The notes beneath the pieces were generated by a model that was not told where the DNA came from, did no database searches, and saw only the letters and a list, made by a program, of their open reading frames with translations. Shown here one piece after another: positions 28,463 through 37,350 of a stretch of 64,000 nt of DNA (its first letter is position 1; each line of letters begins with the position of its first letter). This DNA is from Serratia silvae (GTDB lineage Bacteria; Pseudomonadota; Gammaproteobacteria; Enterobacterales; Enterobacteriaceae). The stretch lies in the NCBI RefSeq assembly GCF_023282985.1, contig NZ_JAGQDC010000012.1, positions 101,039 through 165,038 on the forward strand, given 5' to 3'. Position numbers and translations under genes: made by a program.

Positions 28463-29303
28463 AACACCGTTGCAGTGCGGCTTCGATCACATGGAGCCGC
28501 ACCGGCTTTTCATATGGGCCAAGTACGTCATAGGCACGCATCGCTCTGGCAATCTCTGACTCACGCAAATCGGTGCCCAACTGGCCAGTCAACACCAGGA
28601 TCGGCGCATCCGCGTGATCGGAATTGCGAATGGTTTCTATGCATTTCTGGGCCGTCTCATGGCCAATTAACCAATCTACCACGTAGCCATCAAACGGGCT
28701 TTTGGCCAGCGCCTGGCAGAAACTGCTGACATCATAGAAGGCCACGGCGTTGAACCCCTGGCTATTGAGATACTTGGTCAGCTCATCGGCCGCCTGGTGT
28801 GCATCGTCCAATACCGCAATACTCAGGCGATCGTCTTCGATATGGCCAGGGCGGATCTCGATCAGTTCGACAGTAAAACGCTTGCCCAGCGGGGCTTCGG
28901 TGGCCCGATAAACGATCCACTGGCCGTCCTGTTGTAAACCAACAAACTCGGCCAGCTTGCCGCCCACCAGTTCGCTGCCAATGTGTGCCACACAAGGTAA
29001 CGCCACCCCGGCCAGCGAAAAGATGGCATCCTGTGCCACCGTGGCCCCAACAGACTCACTTTCGGGGAGAATATCGACGATAGACGCCGGCGTTCCTCCC
29101 AAGGCAAGTGCCACGCTGTTGAGTTGTTCCAACGTCCATGGGCTCTGGCCTTTCAGCTTGCGGTGAGCATGGGAAAAACTCAGCTCCAGAATGCGGCTGA
29201 GTTCCTTGGCATGTTGTCGCTTGCCGATCCCATGTTGCAAAAAGAGTTCCCTGACCTTGCCTGCAATCGACTGCGAATCGAATTTTTGATGATTGTTATA
29301 CAT
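28452..29303 (-). CDS. HTH-receiver regulator, BetR-like
   Basis: A 283-residue protein with an unusual order. An N-terminal helix-turn-helix (about 10-75, KRQHAKELSRILELSFSHAH, KLKGQSPWTLEQLNSVALAL) resembles the BetR domain. A middle beta-rich region follows (about 95-165), and a complete receiver domain is at the C-terminus (about 168-283). The receiver keeps the acidic pair (VLDDAH), phospho-acceptor Asp (YVVDWLIG), Thr (VLTGQ) and Lys (PYEKPVR). I start at the ATG preceded by GAAGGA; a GTG start 15 codons upstream is possible. Convergent with the hybrid kinase, it is the likely output regulator of that system. Confidence 0.78.
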   Translation of the reverse strand: MYNNHQKFDSQSIAGKVRELFLQHGIGKRQHAKELSRILELSFSHAHRKLKGQSPWTLEQLNSVALALGGTPASIVDILPESESVGATVAQDAIFSLAGVALPCVAHIGSELVGGKLAEFVGLQQDGQWIVYRATEAPLGKRFTVELIEIRPGHIEDDRLSIAVLDDAHQAADELTKYLNSQGFNAVAFYDVSSFCQALAKSPFDGYVVDWLIGHETAQKCIETIRNSDHADAPILVLTGQLGTDLRESEIARAMRAYDVLGPYEKPVRLHVIEAALQRCFNL

Positions 29304-29439
29304 TTTATCCTTCGATATTTTTCGCTGATTTTTCAGTCGCTTTGACACCTACCCGCACAAAAACGTTATCGAAATATCGCATACTATACAATCTTAGCCC
29401 AATAGCTTGCTTGACATACCATATTTTATGGTCAAACAT

Positions 29440-29637
29440 GGTACCAGAAGTGATATATTATAAAAACGATAGTAGAACGATAAGTTGGCAATAACCATAC
29501 CAACATCAGGGAAATTATAAGCCAGCCACAACACCTGTGTAAAATATCGACAAGGAGTTGCAAGCTGAGCAAATTTAACCGCAGAGTTAATTGCTTCACC
29601 CCTCGTTAAGCCGGGCCCGCAAGGGTTCCGGTTTTTT
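29440..29637 (+). ncRNA. Candidate small RNA upstream of the BetR-like regulator
   Basis: TTGACA (29411-29416) overlaps the palindrome ACCATATTTTATGGT (29418-29432). About 200 bases on comes a convincing intrinsic terminator with no gene in front of it. The span lacks a credible reading frame; AAGGAG near 29551 precedes only a six-codon TTG frame. The unit is therefore either a regulated small RNA or the remains of a gene. The 5' end is a guess, since the -10 (AAACAT at 17-bp spacing) is poor. Confidence 0.3.
29607..29637 (+). terminator. Orphan intrinsic terminator
   Basis: AAGCCGG GCCC GCAA GGG TTCCGGTT folds into a stem with a GCAA loop, followed by TTTTTTATT. No plus-strand gene precedes it, which supports a non-coding transcript. 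Confidence 0.7.
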
Positions 29638-29693
29638 ATTTGGCGGTCACCCAATGAAAAGGCCCCAGGTCACTCCCCGGCTTGTCGGCTGGA

Positions 29694-30317
29694 TTACCCT
29701 CCAGCGCTGGCATCTTCTTCGGCCTGCCGAATGATGGCTTTAGCCATCCACTGGGTCACATCCTGAATATTATCGAGCTCTAAACCCCAGATGTCCTTCA
29801 GCACCAGGAACACTTCGGAACCATAAATCAGCGAAAAGGCGTGGATCACGCGTTGCAAGGCTTCAGCGGGAAGTTTGTTCTGCAAGGGTTCCACCGCCAG
29901 TTTCAACAGCCGCTTGCGATTGCCACGCACAAACTTTTCGCCCGGCGTCGCATTGGCCCATTGCTGGAGCGACAGCTGTAATGCCGCACGCAGCGCCCCC
30001 TCATGCCGTTCCATCTGCGGATAGGCAAACGCCAACAGCTGATGAATTCGCTTGAGCGCATCGTTATCCTGCGGTCGCCATTCAAGGATCGGCCCCAGAC
30101 TTTTCGCCACAACGGCGGAGATCAGGGCACTTTGGGTGGGAAAATAACGATAGGCAGTAGCACGGGAGACCTGCGCGTGCGCCGCTAGCTCAGTAATCGA
30201 AGGGAAGACACCGCCATCGTAAAGCTCCATCGCACAGGACAGCAGCAAGCGGCGGGTTTTGGCCCGGGCATGTGTCAAAGATTCATCCCGCGGAGCGGGA
30301 AATGCGGATATTGGCAC
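29694..30317 (-). CDS. TetR-family regulator
   Basis: A 207-residue regulator whose N-terminal helix-turn-helix reads SITELAAHAQVSRATAYRYF, with a helical ligand-binding C-terminal domain. I prefer the GTG at 30317 because GAGG lies 5 bases before it and the length is typical for TetR. The frame is open a further 29 codons upstream (to 30404), but that extension looks non-coding in character. It is divergent from the Tm-1-like gene, with a 20-bp palindrome in between, so local repression of that gene is the likely role. Confidence 0.82.
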   Translation of the reverse strand: MPISAFPAPRDESLTHARAKTRRLLLSCAMELYDGGVFPSITELAAHAQVSRATAYRYFPTQSALISAVVAKSLGPILEWRPQDNDALKRIHQLLAFAYPQMERHEGALRAALQLSLQQWANATPGEKFVRGNRKRLLKLAVEPLQNKLPAEALQRVIHAFSLIYGSEVFLVLKDIWGLELDNIQDVTQWMAKAIIRQAEEDASAGG

Positions 30318-30577
30318 GTTTTCCTCGAACTTCCTCGTATCTTCCAACCCTGGAATCAATACGATAACCAACTTCACCGACAGATCCTGATCCATCTGTA
30401 GCATACAAAATCACAGCTAAGATAGCCAAAAACGCGACACAAGTCTCACTTTAAGCAAATTAATGCTTGCAAAAATGATACGGCAGTCTCATTATGGCCA
30501 AGAAATAAACGACAGTATCTTATTGTCCGACACCAGGGTTCCAAACCTACAATAATAAATAGCTTTAAAATCAATTT

Positions 30578-30597
30578 GTTCAGACATTTGTCTGAAC
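30578..30597. promoter_or_regulatory. Perfect 20-bp palindrome, candidate TetR-regulator operator
   Basis: GTTCAGACATTTGTCTGAAC is a perfect inverted repeat of two nine-base arms around TT, ending 15 bp before the Tm-1-like start. Size, symmetry and position fit an operator for the divergent TetR-family protein. Confidence 0.65.
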
Positions 30598-30612
30598 CTT
30601 TTTCAGGAACAG

Positions 30613-31836
30613 ATGATGAGCAGTACTCCAAGTTTTGTCTATATTGCTACCACAGCAGATACTAAAGGACAAGAACTGGAATATGTCCGTCATCTGATCG
30701 CCACTCTCGATTTACCCGTCATCACTCTCGATCTCTCCACTTCCGGTAAGCCTTCTCTGTATCACGCCAACGTTTCGGCACAGGAGATCGCGGGTTACCA
30801 TCCGGAAGGTGCACAAACCGTTTTTTGTGCTAATCGCGGACAGGCGATTGCAGCCATGGCTATCGCTTTTGAGCGCTTCATGCTCTCACGTCATGATGTT
30901 GCTGCACTGCTAGGTTTGGGCGGGTCTAGTGGCACCGCGATCATCACACCCGCCATGCAACAGTTGCCTATCGGCCTGCCAAAACTGATGGTATCGAGTA
31001 TGGCTGCAGGTGATGTCGCAGGCTATGTCGGTTCCAGCGATATTGCCATGCTGTATTCCGTCACCGATATCGCCGGGCTTAACCGCATTTCACGCAAGGT
31101 TTTGAGCAATGCGGCCAACCAGATAGCCGGGGCCATCCGCTTTCATATCGATGATAATGCCGACAGTAAACCCGCCACCGGCCTGACCATGTTTGGTGTC
31201 ACTACGCCTTGTATCAAGGCCGTGACCAGTGCCATTGAGCACAACTGGGACTGCCTGGTCTTTCACGCTACCGGCAGCGGTGGCCAGGCAATGGAAAAGC
31301 TGATCGACAGCAGCTTGCTCAACGCCGTATTGGATCTGACCACCACCGAGGTGTGCGACTATCTGTTTGATGGCGTGTTGGCCTGCAACGAAGATCGCTT
31401 TGGGGCCATTGCCCGCACTGAGATCCCCGGTGTGATGTCATGCGGAGGGCTGGATATGATCAACTTCGGTCATCCAAAAACCATTCCGGCCCGCTATGCC
31501 AATCGTCAATTTTATTGCCACAATAGCCAGGTAACGCTAATGCGCACCACGGTGCAGGAGAATACCCAGTTGGGGCGCTGGATTGGCGGCAAGCTAAACG
31601 CCTGTGCCGGGGAGGTATGCTTTGTGGTACCGTTGGGCGGCTTTTCGACCTTGGATGCGCCAGGTCAGCCCTTCTGGGATCCGCAAGCGTTGGACGCTTT
31701 TGTTCACTCGCTGGAACGGACGTTGATACAGACCGCAAAACGCCGGTTGCTCAAAATACCGTACCATATCAACGATCCCCTGTTCGCCGCAGCCATTATC
31801 GAACAATTCAATACTATTGCTGCTACGGTTAAATAA
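30613..31836 (+). CDS. Tm-1-like ATP-binding protein (UPF0261 family)
   Basis: A 407-residue cytoplasmic protein of the UPF0261/Tm-1 family, the bacterial relatives of the ATP-binding N-terminal part of the tomato Tm-1 resistance protein. Visible motifs are [20 protein letters not shown] (about 7-26), [18 protein letters not shown] (about 96-113), a [14 protein letters not shown] loop (about 218) and [19 protein letters not shown] near the end. No reaction is established for bacterial members. It is divergent from a TetR regulator and ends at a terminator shared with spy. Its usual partner, a TIM-barrel phosphoenolpyruvate-hydrolase-like gene, is not here. Confidence 0.88.
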   Translation: MMSSTPSFVYIATTADTKGQELEYVRHLIATLDLPVITLDLSTSGKPSLYHANVSAQEIAGYHPEGAQTVFCANRGQAIAAMAIAFERFMLSRHDVAALLGLGGSSGTAIITPAMQQLPIGLPKLMVSSMAAGDVAGYVGSSDIAMLYSVTDIAGLNRISRKVLSNAANQIAGAIRFHIDDNADSKPATGLTMFGVTTPCIKAVTSAIEHNWDCLVFHATGSGGQAMEKLIDSSLLNAVLDLTTTEVCDYLFDGVLACNEDRFGAIARTEIPGVMSCGGLDMINFGHPKTIPARYANRQFYCHNSQVTLMRTTVQENTQLGRWIGGKLNACAGEVCFVVPLGGFSTLDAPGQPFWDPQALDAFVHSLERTLIQTAKRRLLKIPYHINDPLFAAAIIEQFNTIAATVK

Positions 31837-31871
31837 GCCACCTCAAGTATTTTAAGAATATACAATAAAAA

Positions 31872-31900
31872 TGCCGGGAAAATAACCCGGCACTTTTATT
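31872..31900. terminator. Terminator between the Tm-1-like gene and spy
   Basis: TGCCGGG / CCCGGCA stem around AAAATAA, with A-rich and T-rich flanks, between convergent genes. Confidence 0.85.
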
Positions 31901-31916
31901 ATGATAGCAATGTTAA

Positions 31917-32414
31917 TTATTCAGCCGCTGGGACATGATCACGCATTTTCTTCATATGTTCCATCATCTTCTGCTCGCGTTTCTGATAATTCTCATTGTA
32001 TTGTTTTTTCTGCTCTGGCGTTAGCAGGTTATACATTTTGTTTTCAGCTTTGGCACGTTCCAGCATGTGTTCGGATTGCGCTTTGCTGATCGCATCAATC
32101 TGGGCTTTTGCCTTGGCTTCATCGAAGCTTTCCGAAGCGATCATGCTGTGCAGTGCCTGGCGCTCGTCTTTAGCACCCGGGCCGCGTTTTTGATGCGACT
32201 CTTTCATGATATCACGCATCTGCTGGCGTTGCTCTTTGGTCAGGTTCAAACCAGCAAAGGGACTTTCTCTTTTTGCGTCTTTATAGGGCATCATTTTCAC
32301 TGACCCGGCGGTAGTGGCCGTTGCCGGGGCGGTAGTTGCATCGGCAGCAAAGGCAGCAGAAGCAGAACCCAGGGCTAACGTTGAAGCGACAAATAAAGCA
32401 GTCAGTTTACGCAT
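31917..32414 (-). CDS. spy: Spy-like periplasmic chaperone
   Basis: ATP-independent periplasmic chaperone of the Spy/CpxP family, made under envelope stress. The 165-residue precursor has a signal peptide (MRKLTALFVASTLALGSASA, then AFA). The mature part is highly charged and helical and contains two LTxxQ motifs, LTKEQRQQMRD (about 58) and LTPEQKKQYNE (about 137). Lys, Met and Glu are abundant and cysteine is absent, as in Spy. A GTAAA-N5-TAAAA sequence at 32527-32541 is a weak CpxR-box candidate upstream. Confidence 0.88.
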   Translation of the reverse strand: MRKLTALFVASTLALGSASAAFAADATTAPATATTAGSVKMMPYKDAKRESPFAGLNLTKEQRQQMRDIMKESHQKRGPGAKDERQALHSMIASESFDEAKAKAQIDAISKAQSEHMLERAKAENKMYNLLTPEQKKQYNENYQKREQKMMEHMKKMRDHVPAAE

Positions 32415-32826
32415 AATTATTTCCTTAAAAGTTATTCTTCATCAGGAGCGCTGTACGTTAACAGGCTCACTATCTCGTCGTCGGAAATAATAGTATGCGT
32501 ATGAATATATAGTAATGCTAGGGAGTGTAAATTTTTTAAAATCAAAGATGGCAATATTCATCAATTATGAATAAATTATGGAGAAGGTGTCTGTTATTTG
32601 GAAGATTACATTACCCAAGCGTAATTATTAGTGTGACTTCTTCCCTCTTCTGGCTTTTGGTTAATTTAGCCCCGCTAGCCACAACCCTGGCTCAACAAAA
32701 CCAAAAACTGATTTTCGCACAGTACGCGGTTCTCTTTTACACTCTATAGCAGACGTCGTTCACACGATCCCCATCGTCTTTTAGGCTACAGCGTAGGGTC
32801 CGGCTGTCTCTTTTTGAGGAATGATC
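32415..32826. other. Divergent spy/rpfR intergenic region
   Basis: About 410 bp. A weak CpxR-like sequence lies at 32527-32541. A 60-codon frame at 32567-32749 has no ribosome site and no recognisable protein character, so I do not call it. The rpfR ribosome site is the GAGG just before 32827. Confidence 0.4.
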
Positions 32827-34818
32827 ATGTTCGCAGAGCAAGGCCCAATGCTTCTTAACTCCCACTTTGGCACCAGCAGCCCTTACTGGCATCTGGCGTT
32901 TGACAGCAACGCCCTGGAGTTGACGGCAATCAAAGGTAAAACGCACCTTGCCGTAGCCCTCGATGAAATGCAGGCAGCGAAAATCCGCCGTCTGAGCGGG
33001 GTCACCGCCAGCCTGGAGCTGACCATCCAGCTCAGCGGCCAACCCATCCATCTGCATCTGGTCGGCCGCAGGGTCAATAAATTTGAGTGGGCAGGCACCG
33101 CTTCTGCCTATACCGATACCGAGGCCGTGGCACGTGATTTAGTGCACGGCCTGTCGTTTGCCGAACAGGTGGTTTCGGAGGCCAACTCCGTCATTGTCAT
33201 CGTTGACCAACACGGTCGCGTCCAGCGCTTTAACCGCCTGAGCGAAGAGTACACCGGCCTGCAGGAACAGGACGTGATCGGCAAAAACGTCTTCAAGCTG
33301 TTTATGAGCCCCGAAGAGGCTGCGGCATCACGGCGCAATATTGCCAGCTTCTTTCGCAACGGGGCTTCCTATGAAGTGGAACGCTGGATCAAAACGGTCA
33401 AAGGCGAGCGGTTATTCCTGTTCCGCAACAAGTTCGTACACAGCGGCAGCGGCAAAAAAGAGGTGTTCCTGATCTGTTCCGGTACAGATATTACCGAAGA
33501 ACGCCGCGCCCAGGAACGCCTGCGGCTACTGGCCAATACCGATACCATCACCGGCCTGCCAAACCGCAACGCCATTCAAGATGATATTAACCGGGCGATT
33601 AACGAACGCGGTGACAGCCAGGTTGGGCTGGTCTATCTCGATCTGGATAATTTCAAAAAAGTGAACGACGCCTATGGCCATATGTTGGGTGATCGCTTGC
33701 TGATTGAGGTGTCTCACGCCATTCTCAGTTGCCTGGATCATGGGGAAAAGCTTGCCCGTCTGGGGGGCGATGAATTTCTGGTGCTGGTCACCCAGGCCGA
33801 CCGGATCATGCTACAAGAGCTGGCCCAGCGCATTATCGAGCGCTTGCAAACGCCCTTCCGCATCGGCCTGATCGAGGTCTACACCGGCTGCTCGATCGGC
33901 ATTGCCCTGTGCCCGCAACATGGCCACGACCTGGACAGCCTGATCCGCTGCGCCGATACCGCCATGTACGTCGCCAAGGAGCATGGCAAACGTACCTTTA
34001 TCGTCTTCTCGCCGGAAATGAACCGCCGCGTTGCCGAATACATGTGGCTGGATACCAACCTGCGTAAGGGGCTGGAACAGGAGCAACTGGTGGTGTATTA
34101 CCAACCCAAGGTCGCAACGCTCAACGGAGCCGTGCACAGCGTAGAGGCGCTGGTCCGCTGGGATTCACCTGAGCGCGGGCTGATCCCACCATTACAGTTT
34201 ATCTCCTACGCCGAAGAGTCCGGGCTGATTGCCCCACTTGGCCGCTGGGTGCTGCAAACCGCCGCTAAACAGGCAGCCATTTGGCAACGACAGGGGCTGA
34301 ATTTACGCATCGCGGTTAACCTTTCCGCCAGGCAGTTGGTGGATGACAGCGTGGTAAACGATCTGGTTGAGGTACTACGAGAAAACCAGCTTTCTCCCTG
34401 CACGCTGGACTTTGAGCTGACCGAGAGCAGCCTGATAGAGGATGAAAACCGGGCGCGTGAGGTGATCGCCCGGCTACGGGCCTTGGGCGCACAGGTACAT
34501 CTGGATGATTTTGGCACCGGTTACTCCTCTCTGGCCCAGTTGGCACGTATTCCACTGGACGCCATCAAGCTGGATCAGAGCTTTGTACGCGGCGTAAACC
34601 TGGCCCCGGTATCACAATCACTAATACGCGCCATCGTCGCGGTCGCCGCAGCGTTACAGTTCAAGGTGATTGCCGAAGGGGTCGAGACAGATAGTGAGAA
34701 TCGCTTCCTTGACTGCGTAGGAGTCGATGAAAAACAGGGGTTCCTGTTCGCCCGCCCGATGCTTCCTGAGCAATTAGAACAGTGGCTGAAAACCTATAGC
34801 CCGCGATCACCAAAGTGA
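32827..34818 (+). CDS. rpfR: DSF receptor RpfR / PdeR: c-di-GMP phosphodiesterase (PAS-GGDEF-EAL)
   Basis: A 663-residue cytoplasmic sensor. About 90 N-terminal residues are followed by a PAS domain (about 105-220), a GGDEF domain with intact GGDEF at 313-317, and an EAL domain with EALVRW at 440-445 and catalytic blocks NLSARQL, ELTESSLIED and DDFGTGYSSL. The architecture is that of RpfR, whose PAS domain binds the diffusible fatty-acid signal and switches on c-di-GMP hydrolysis; it is often annotated pdeR/gmr. I name it rpfR because rpfF lies directly convergent, 19 bp away. The ATG at 32827 has better spacing from GAGG than the in-frame ATG six bases earlier. Confidence 0.88.
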   Translation: MFAEQGPMLLNSHFGTSSPYWHLAFDSNALELTAIKGKTHLAVALDEMQAAKIRRLSGVTASLELTIQLSGQPIHLHLVGRRVNKFEWAGTASAYTDTEAVARDLVHGLSFAEQVVSEANSVIVIVDQHGRVQRFNRLSEEYTGLQEQDVIGKNVFKLFMSPEEAAASRRNIASFFRNGASYEVERWIKTVKGERLFLFRNKFVHSGSGKKEVFLICSGTDITEERRAQERLRLLANTDTITGLPNRNAIQDDINRAINERGDSQVGLVYLDLDNFKKVNDAYGHMLGDRLLIEVSHAILSCLDHGEKLARLGGDEFLVLVTQADRIMLQELAQRIIERLQTPFRIGLIEVYTGCSIGIALCPQHGHDLDSLIRCADTAMYVAKEHGKRTFIVFSPEMNRRVAEYMWLDTNLRKGLEQEQLVVYYQPKVATLNGAVHSVEALVRWDSPERGLIPPLQFISYAEESGLIAPLGRWVLQTAAKQAAIWQRQGLNLRIAVNLSARQLVDDSVVNDLVEVLRENQLSPCTLDFELTESSLIEDENRAREVIARLRALGAQVHLDDFGTGYSSLAQLARIPLDAIKLDQSFVRGVNLAPVSQSLIRAIVAVAAALQFKVIAEGVETDSENRFLDCVGVDEKQGFLFARPMLPEQLEQWLKTYSPRSPK

Positions 34819-34837
34819 TGCGGGCGGGAATTAACGC

Positions 34838-35704
34838 TTAGCTGGCACGGCGCTGGTTAAGCGCATGCCGATCCTGCAGCATCACCAACCGCTCAATATA
34901 CAGACGATCCTTCTCCTCAATGGTAAAAGCCGAGTGTACCCAATCCTCGGTAATGTCCATCAGTTCGGAACGAGTTAACTGCAAGACCCGCTGACGCGCG
35001 CGCAACATGGCACGCATACCGTTCAGCTTGGGCCTGATGGTGTCAATGAAGGTACGGGTCGCCATATAGGCGTCACCCGGTTGAAACAACCGATCCACCA
35101 GCCCGTAGCTTTCGAACCATTCGGCGGTATGAGACTCCCCGCTCCAGATCAGCTCTTCCGCCAGGCGCATACCTGCTTTGCGGGCTACCAGTGAATAACC
35201 ACCCATACCGGGAAACAGATTGAAGGCGATTTCCGGGAATCCCATCCGCGCATTGTTCTGCGCCAAAACAAAATGGTGCGCCAATGCCGCCTCAAAACCA
35301 CCCCCTAGCGCGCTGCCCTCTACCATGGCAATGCTAATGGCCCCAGTATCAAAGCCACGGGCCGCCGCATGCACGCAGTCGATACAGGCCCGCGCATACG
35401 CCATCATTGCCTCACGCTTGCGGTTTTTGATCGCTTCGGCAAAAAAGCTCAGATCCCCGCCAACGTTAAACATGTTTTGCACCAGCGAACCAGTGACCCA
35501 AAAGTCGAACTGCAACGTCGACTCCTTCGCCGCCTGCGCCAGCGTCATGATATCTTCTATCAGCGCCTGATTGAAACAAGGGCGCGGCTCTGCACGCAGC
35601 AGCATCCACATGATGTGGCGATCTTCCTCATAATAAGCGCAAAGTTGCGACAGGTTGCCCGCTTCGGTAAATGGGCGACAGGTGGGATGATTGAATAATT
35701 TCAT
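34838..35704 (-). CDS. rpfF: RpfF-like DSF signal synthase (crotonase fold)
   Basis: Enoyl-CoA-hydratase-fold enzyme that makes cis-2-unsaturated fatty-acid quorum signals from acyl-ACP by dehydration and thioester cleavage. The 288-residue protein has the RpfF signature MVEGSALGGGFEAALAHHF followed by MGFPEIAFNLFPGMGGYS. Both catalytic glutamates are present (Glu138 and Glu158, the same 20-residue spacing as Glu141/Glu161 in Xanthomonas RpfF). I start at the ATG preceded by GGAAGG; a further ATG four codons upstream has no site. Together with the convergent rpfR it forms a complete signal-production and reception pair. Which chain length it makes cannot be told from sequence. Confidence 0.9.
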   Translation of the reverse strand: MKLFNHPTCRPFTEAGNLSQLCAYYEEDRHIMWMLLRAEPRPCFNQALIEDIMTLAQAAKESTLQFDFWVTGSLVQNMFNVGGDLSFFAEAIKNRKREAMMAYARACIDCVHAAARGFDTGAISIAMVEGSALGGGFEAALAHHFVLAQNNARMGFPEIAFNLFPGMGGYSLVARKAGMRLAEELIWSGESHTAEWFESYGLVDRLFQPGDAYMATRTFIDTIRPKLNGMRAMLRARQRVLQLTRSELMDITEDWVHSAFTIEEKDRLYIERLVMLQDRHALNQRRAS

Positions 35705-36013
35705 AAGACCTTCCATTTTATCTATTGATTCAGGAGATAACCGTTCCAGCCCCTACGGCTGCAGTAGGCGCATGCAGAGTGAAAAAGCGCGCGCCATAAG
35801 ATGAGTAAAAGCCTTCCTGGCGCTGAGATAGATAAAATTGCAGGGATCCGGCAGAAAATCAGACGTGTGGTGAGTAGGACAAAATCGAACGATCTCGCGG
35901 GTAGCGGCCACCATCAGATTTAACCCAATCTCGCTGATAACGGCCAAATCAAGGGCATATTTGGCTATAATCAAGCACATGCCCATTGATTTACTGAAGG
36001 ATACAGTGACGTA
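35705..36013. other. Divergent rpfF/yhjD intergenic region
   Basis: About 310 bp with no gene. A TATAAT hexamer at 35966-35971 sits 42 bp before the yhjD start and could be its -10. No clear regulator site was seen. Confidence 0.35.
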
Positions 36014-37009
36014 ATGCAGAATAAAGCCGCTCCAGAGCAGCCTGATGCCATCGAGAAACCGACGATCGCCATCAAAACCGGCAACCAAAAACTGGATAAA
36101 GGCCTTTCGGGATTCGCTCGCCTGATAGAGCGCGTTAAAGCTTGGCCCACCATTGCTCACCTGCTGCGAGCCACCGAACGCTTCAACGACCGTCTTGGCA
36201 GCCAGTTTGGCGCCGCCATTACCTACTTCTCGTTTCTCTCTCTGATCCCGATCCTGATGGTGTCGTTTGCCGCCGTGGGCTTTGTGCTGGCATCCAACCC
36301 GGATCTGCTGGCCGAATTGATCAATAAGATCGTCAATAGCATCAGCGATCCCACGCTGGCCAGTACCTTGAAGAACACGGTGAACACCGCCATCCAGCAA
36401 CGTACTACCGTCGGCCTGACCGGTCTGGCGCTGGCGCTGTACTCAGGCATCAGTTGGATGGGGAATCTGCGTGAGGCGATCCGCGCCCAGTCCCGTGACG
36501 TTTGGGAACGCAATCCACAGGATCAGGAGAAAATCTATTTTCGCTACACCCGCGATTTTATTTCATTAACCGGCCTGGTGGTGGCGCTGATCGTCACGCT
36601 GTCGTTAACCTCGATTGCGGGTTCTGCTCAGGCGGCCATCGTGCATGCGCTGGGGCTGGATGGCATTGAATGGCTGCGGCCGGCGATGACGCTGATCGCG
36701 CTGTCGATCTCCATCTTTGCCAACTACCTGCTGTTTTTGTGGATCTTCTGGATGCTGCCGCGCCATAAACCGAAGAAAAAAGCGCTGCTGCGCGGCACGC
36801 TGATCGCCGCAATTGGCTTTGAAGCAATCAAGTTTGTGATGACCATGACGCTGCCGCAGGTCGCCAAATCGCCTTCCGGCGCCGCCTTTGGTTCGGTGAT
36901 CGGGCTGATGGCGTTCTTCTACTTTTTTGCCCGCCTGACGCTGTTTTGCGCCGCCTGGATTGCCACGGCACAGTATAAAGAGGACAAAACCCTGCCGCAG
37001 GGCAAGTGA
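36014..37009 (+). CDS. yhjD: Inner-membrane protein YhjD (YihY/BrkB family)
   Basis: A 331-residue protein with about six transmembrane helices. It matches E. coli YhjD closely in remembered blocks such as FGAAITYFSFLSLIPILMVS, NTAIQQRTTVGLTGLALALY, SGISWMGNLREAIRAQSRDV and KSPSGAAFGSVIGLMAFFYF. In E. coli a YhjD variant allows survival without normal Kdo2-lipid A, suggesting a role in lipid A precursor movement; the activity itself is unproven. It is followed by a terminator, then yhjE, the E. coli order. Confidence 0.93.
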   Translation: MQNKAAPEQPDAIEKPTIAIKTGNQKLDKGLSGFARLIERVKAWPTIAHLLRATERFNDRLGSQFGAAITYFSFLSLIPILMVSFAAVGFVLASNPDLLAELINKIVNSISDPTLASTLKNTVNTAIQQRTTVGLTGLALALYSGISWMGNLREAIRAQSRDVWERNPQDQEKIYFRYTRDFISLTGLVVALIVTLSLTSIAGSAQAAIVHALGLDGIEWLRPAMTLIALSISIFANYLLFLWIFWMLPRHKPKKKALLRGTLIAAIGFEAIKFVMTMTLPQVAKSPSGAAFGSVIGLMAFFYFFARLTLFCAAWIATAQYKEDKTLPQGK

Positions 37010-37036
37010 GTCTGCGCTAAACGCATTGCATTAATG

Positions 37037-37067
37037 CCAGTCGCCAGGTTGCGACTGGTTTTTTATT
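37037..37067 (+). terminator. yhjD terminator
   Basis: CCAGTCGC / GCGACTGG stem with CAGGTT loop, followed by TTTTTTATTT. The remaining about 280 bp to yhjE is AT-rich and shows no gene. Confidence 0.85.
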
Positions 37068-37350
37068 TCAATAATAAAGCCAAAAAGCAGTCAATAACTC
37101 TAAAGCACAGCGAGCCAATCCGCAAAAACCAGCATAACAAACTACCCTATAACTTTTCTTTGCACCTTTTCCAGTCATTATCTCTGCTTATGGCTCACTT
37201 CACCACGTTAATGACCATAGAACGCGAACTCGTTAAAACATTAGTCTTTTTAACAGTTTATTTGCCAGATAGTACAAAATCTCCCCGTTGAAAAGCCATT
37301 TTGCTATGACTAAGATGAATTTTTCCCTAGTCAAAATATAAGAAATAACT

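Larger units (their letters stand above)
29304..29693. other. Intergenic region with a possible small-RNA unit
   Basis: About 390 bp between two minus-strand genes with no protein gene. A plus-strand promoter-like element with a 15-bp palindrome (29411-29432) is followed about 175 bases later by a strong terminator (29607-29637). See the separate candidate entries. Confidence 0.45.

Noticed and set aside
32567..32749. 60-codon frame between spy and rpfR
   Set aside because: No ribosome site and no recognisable protein character; probably chance.
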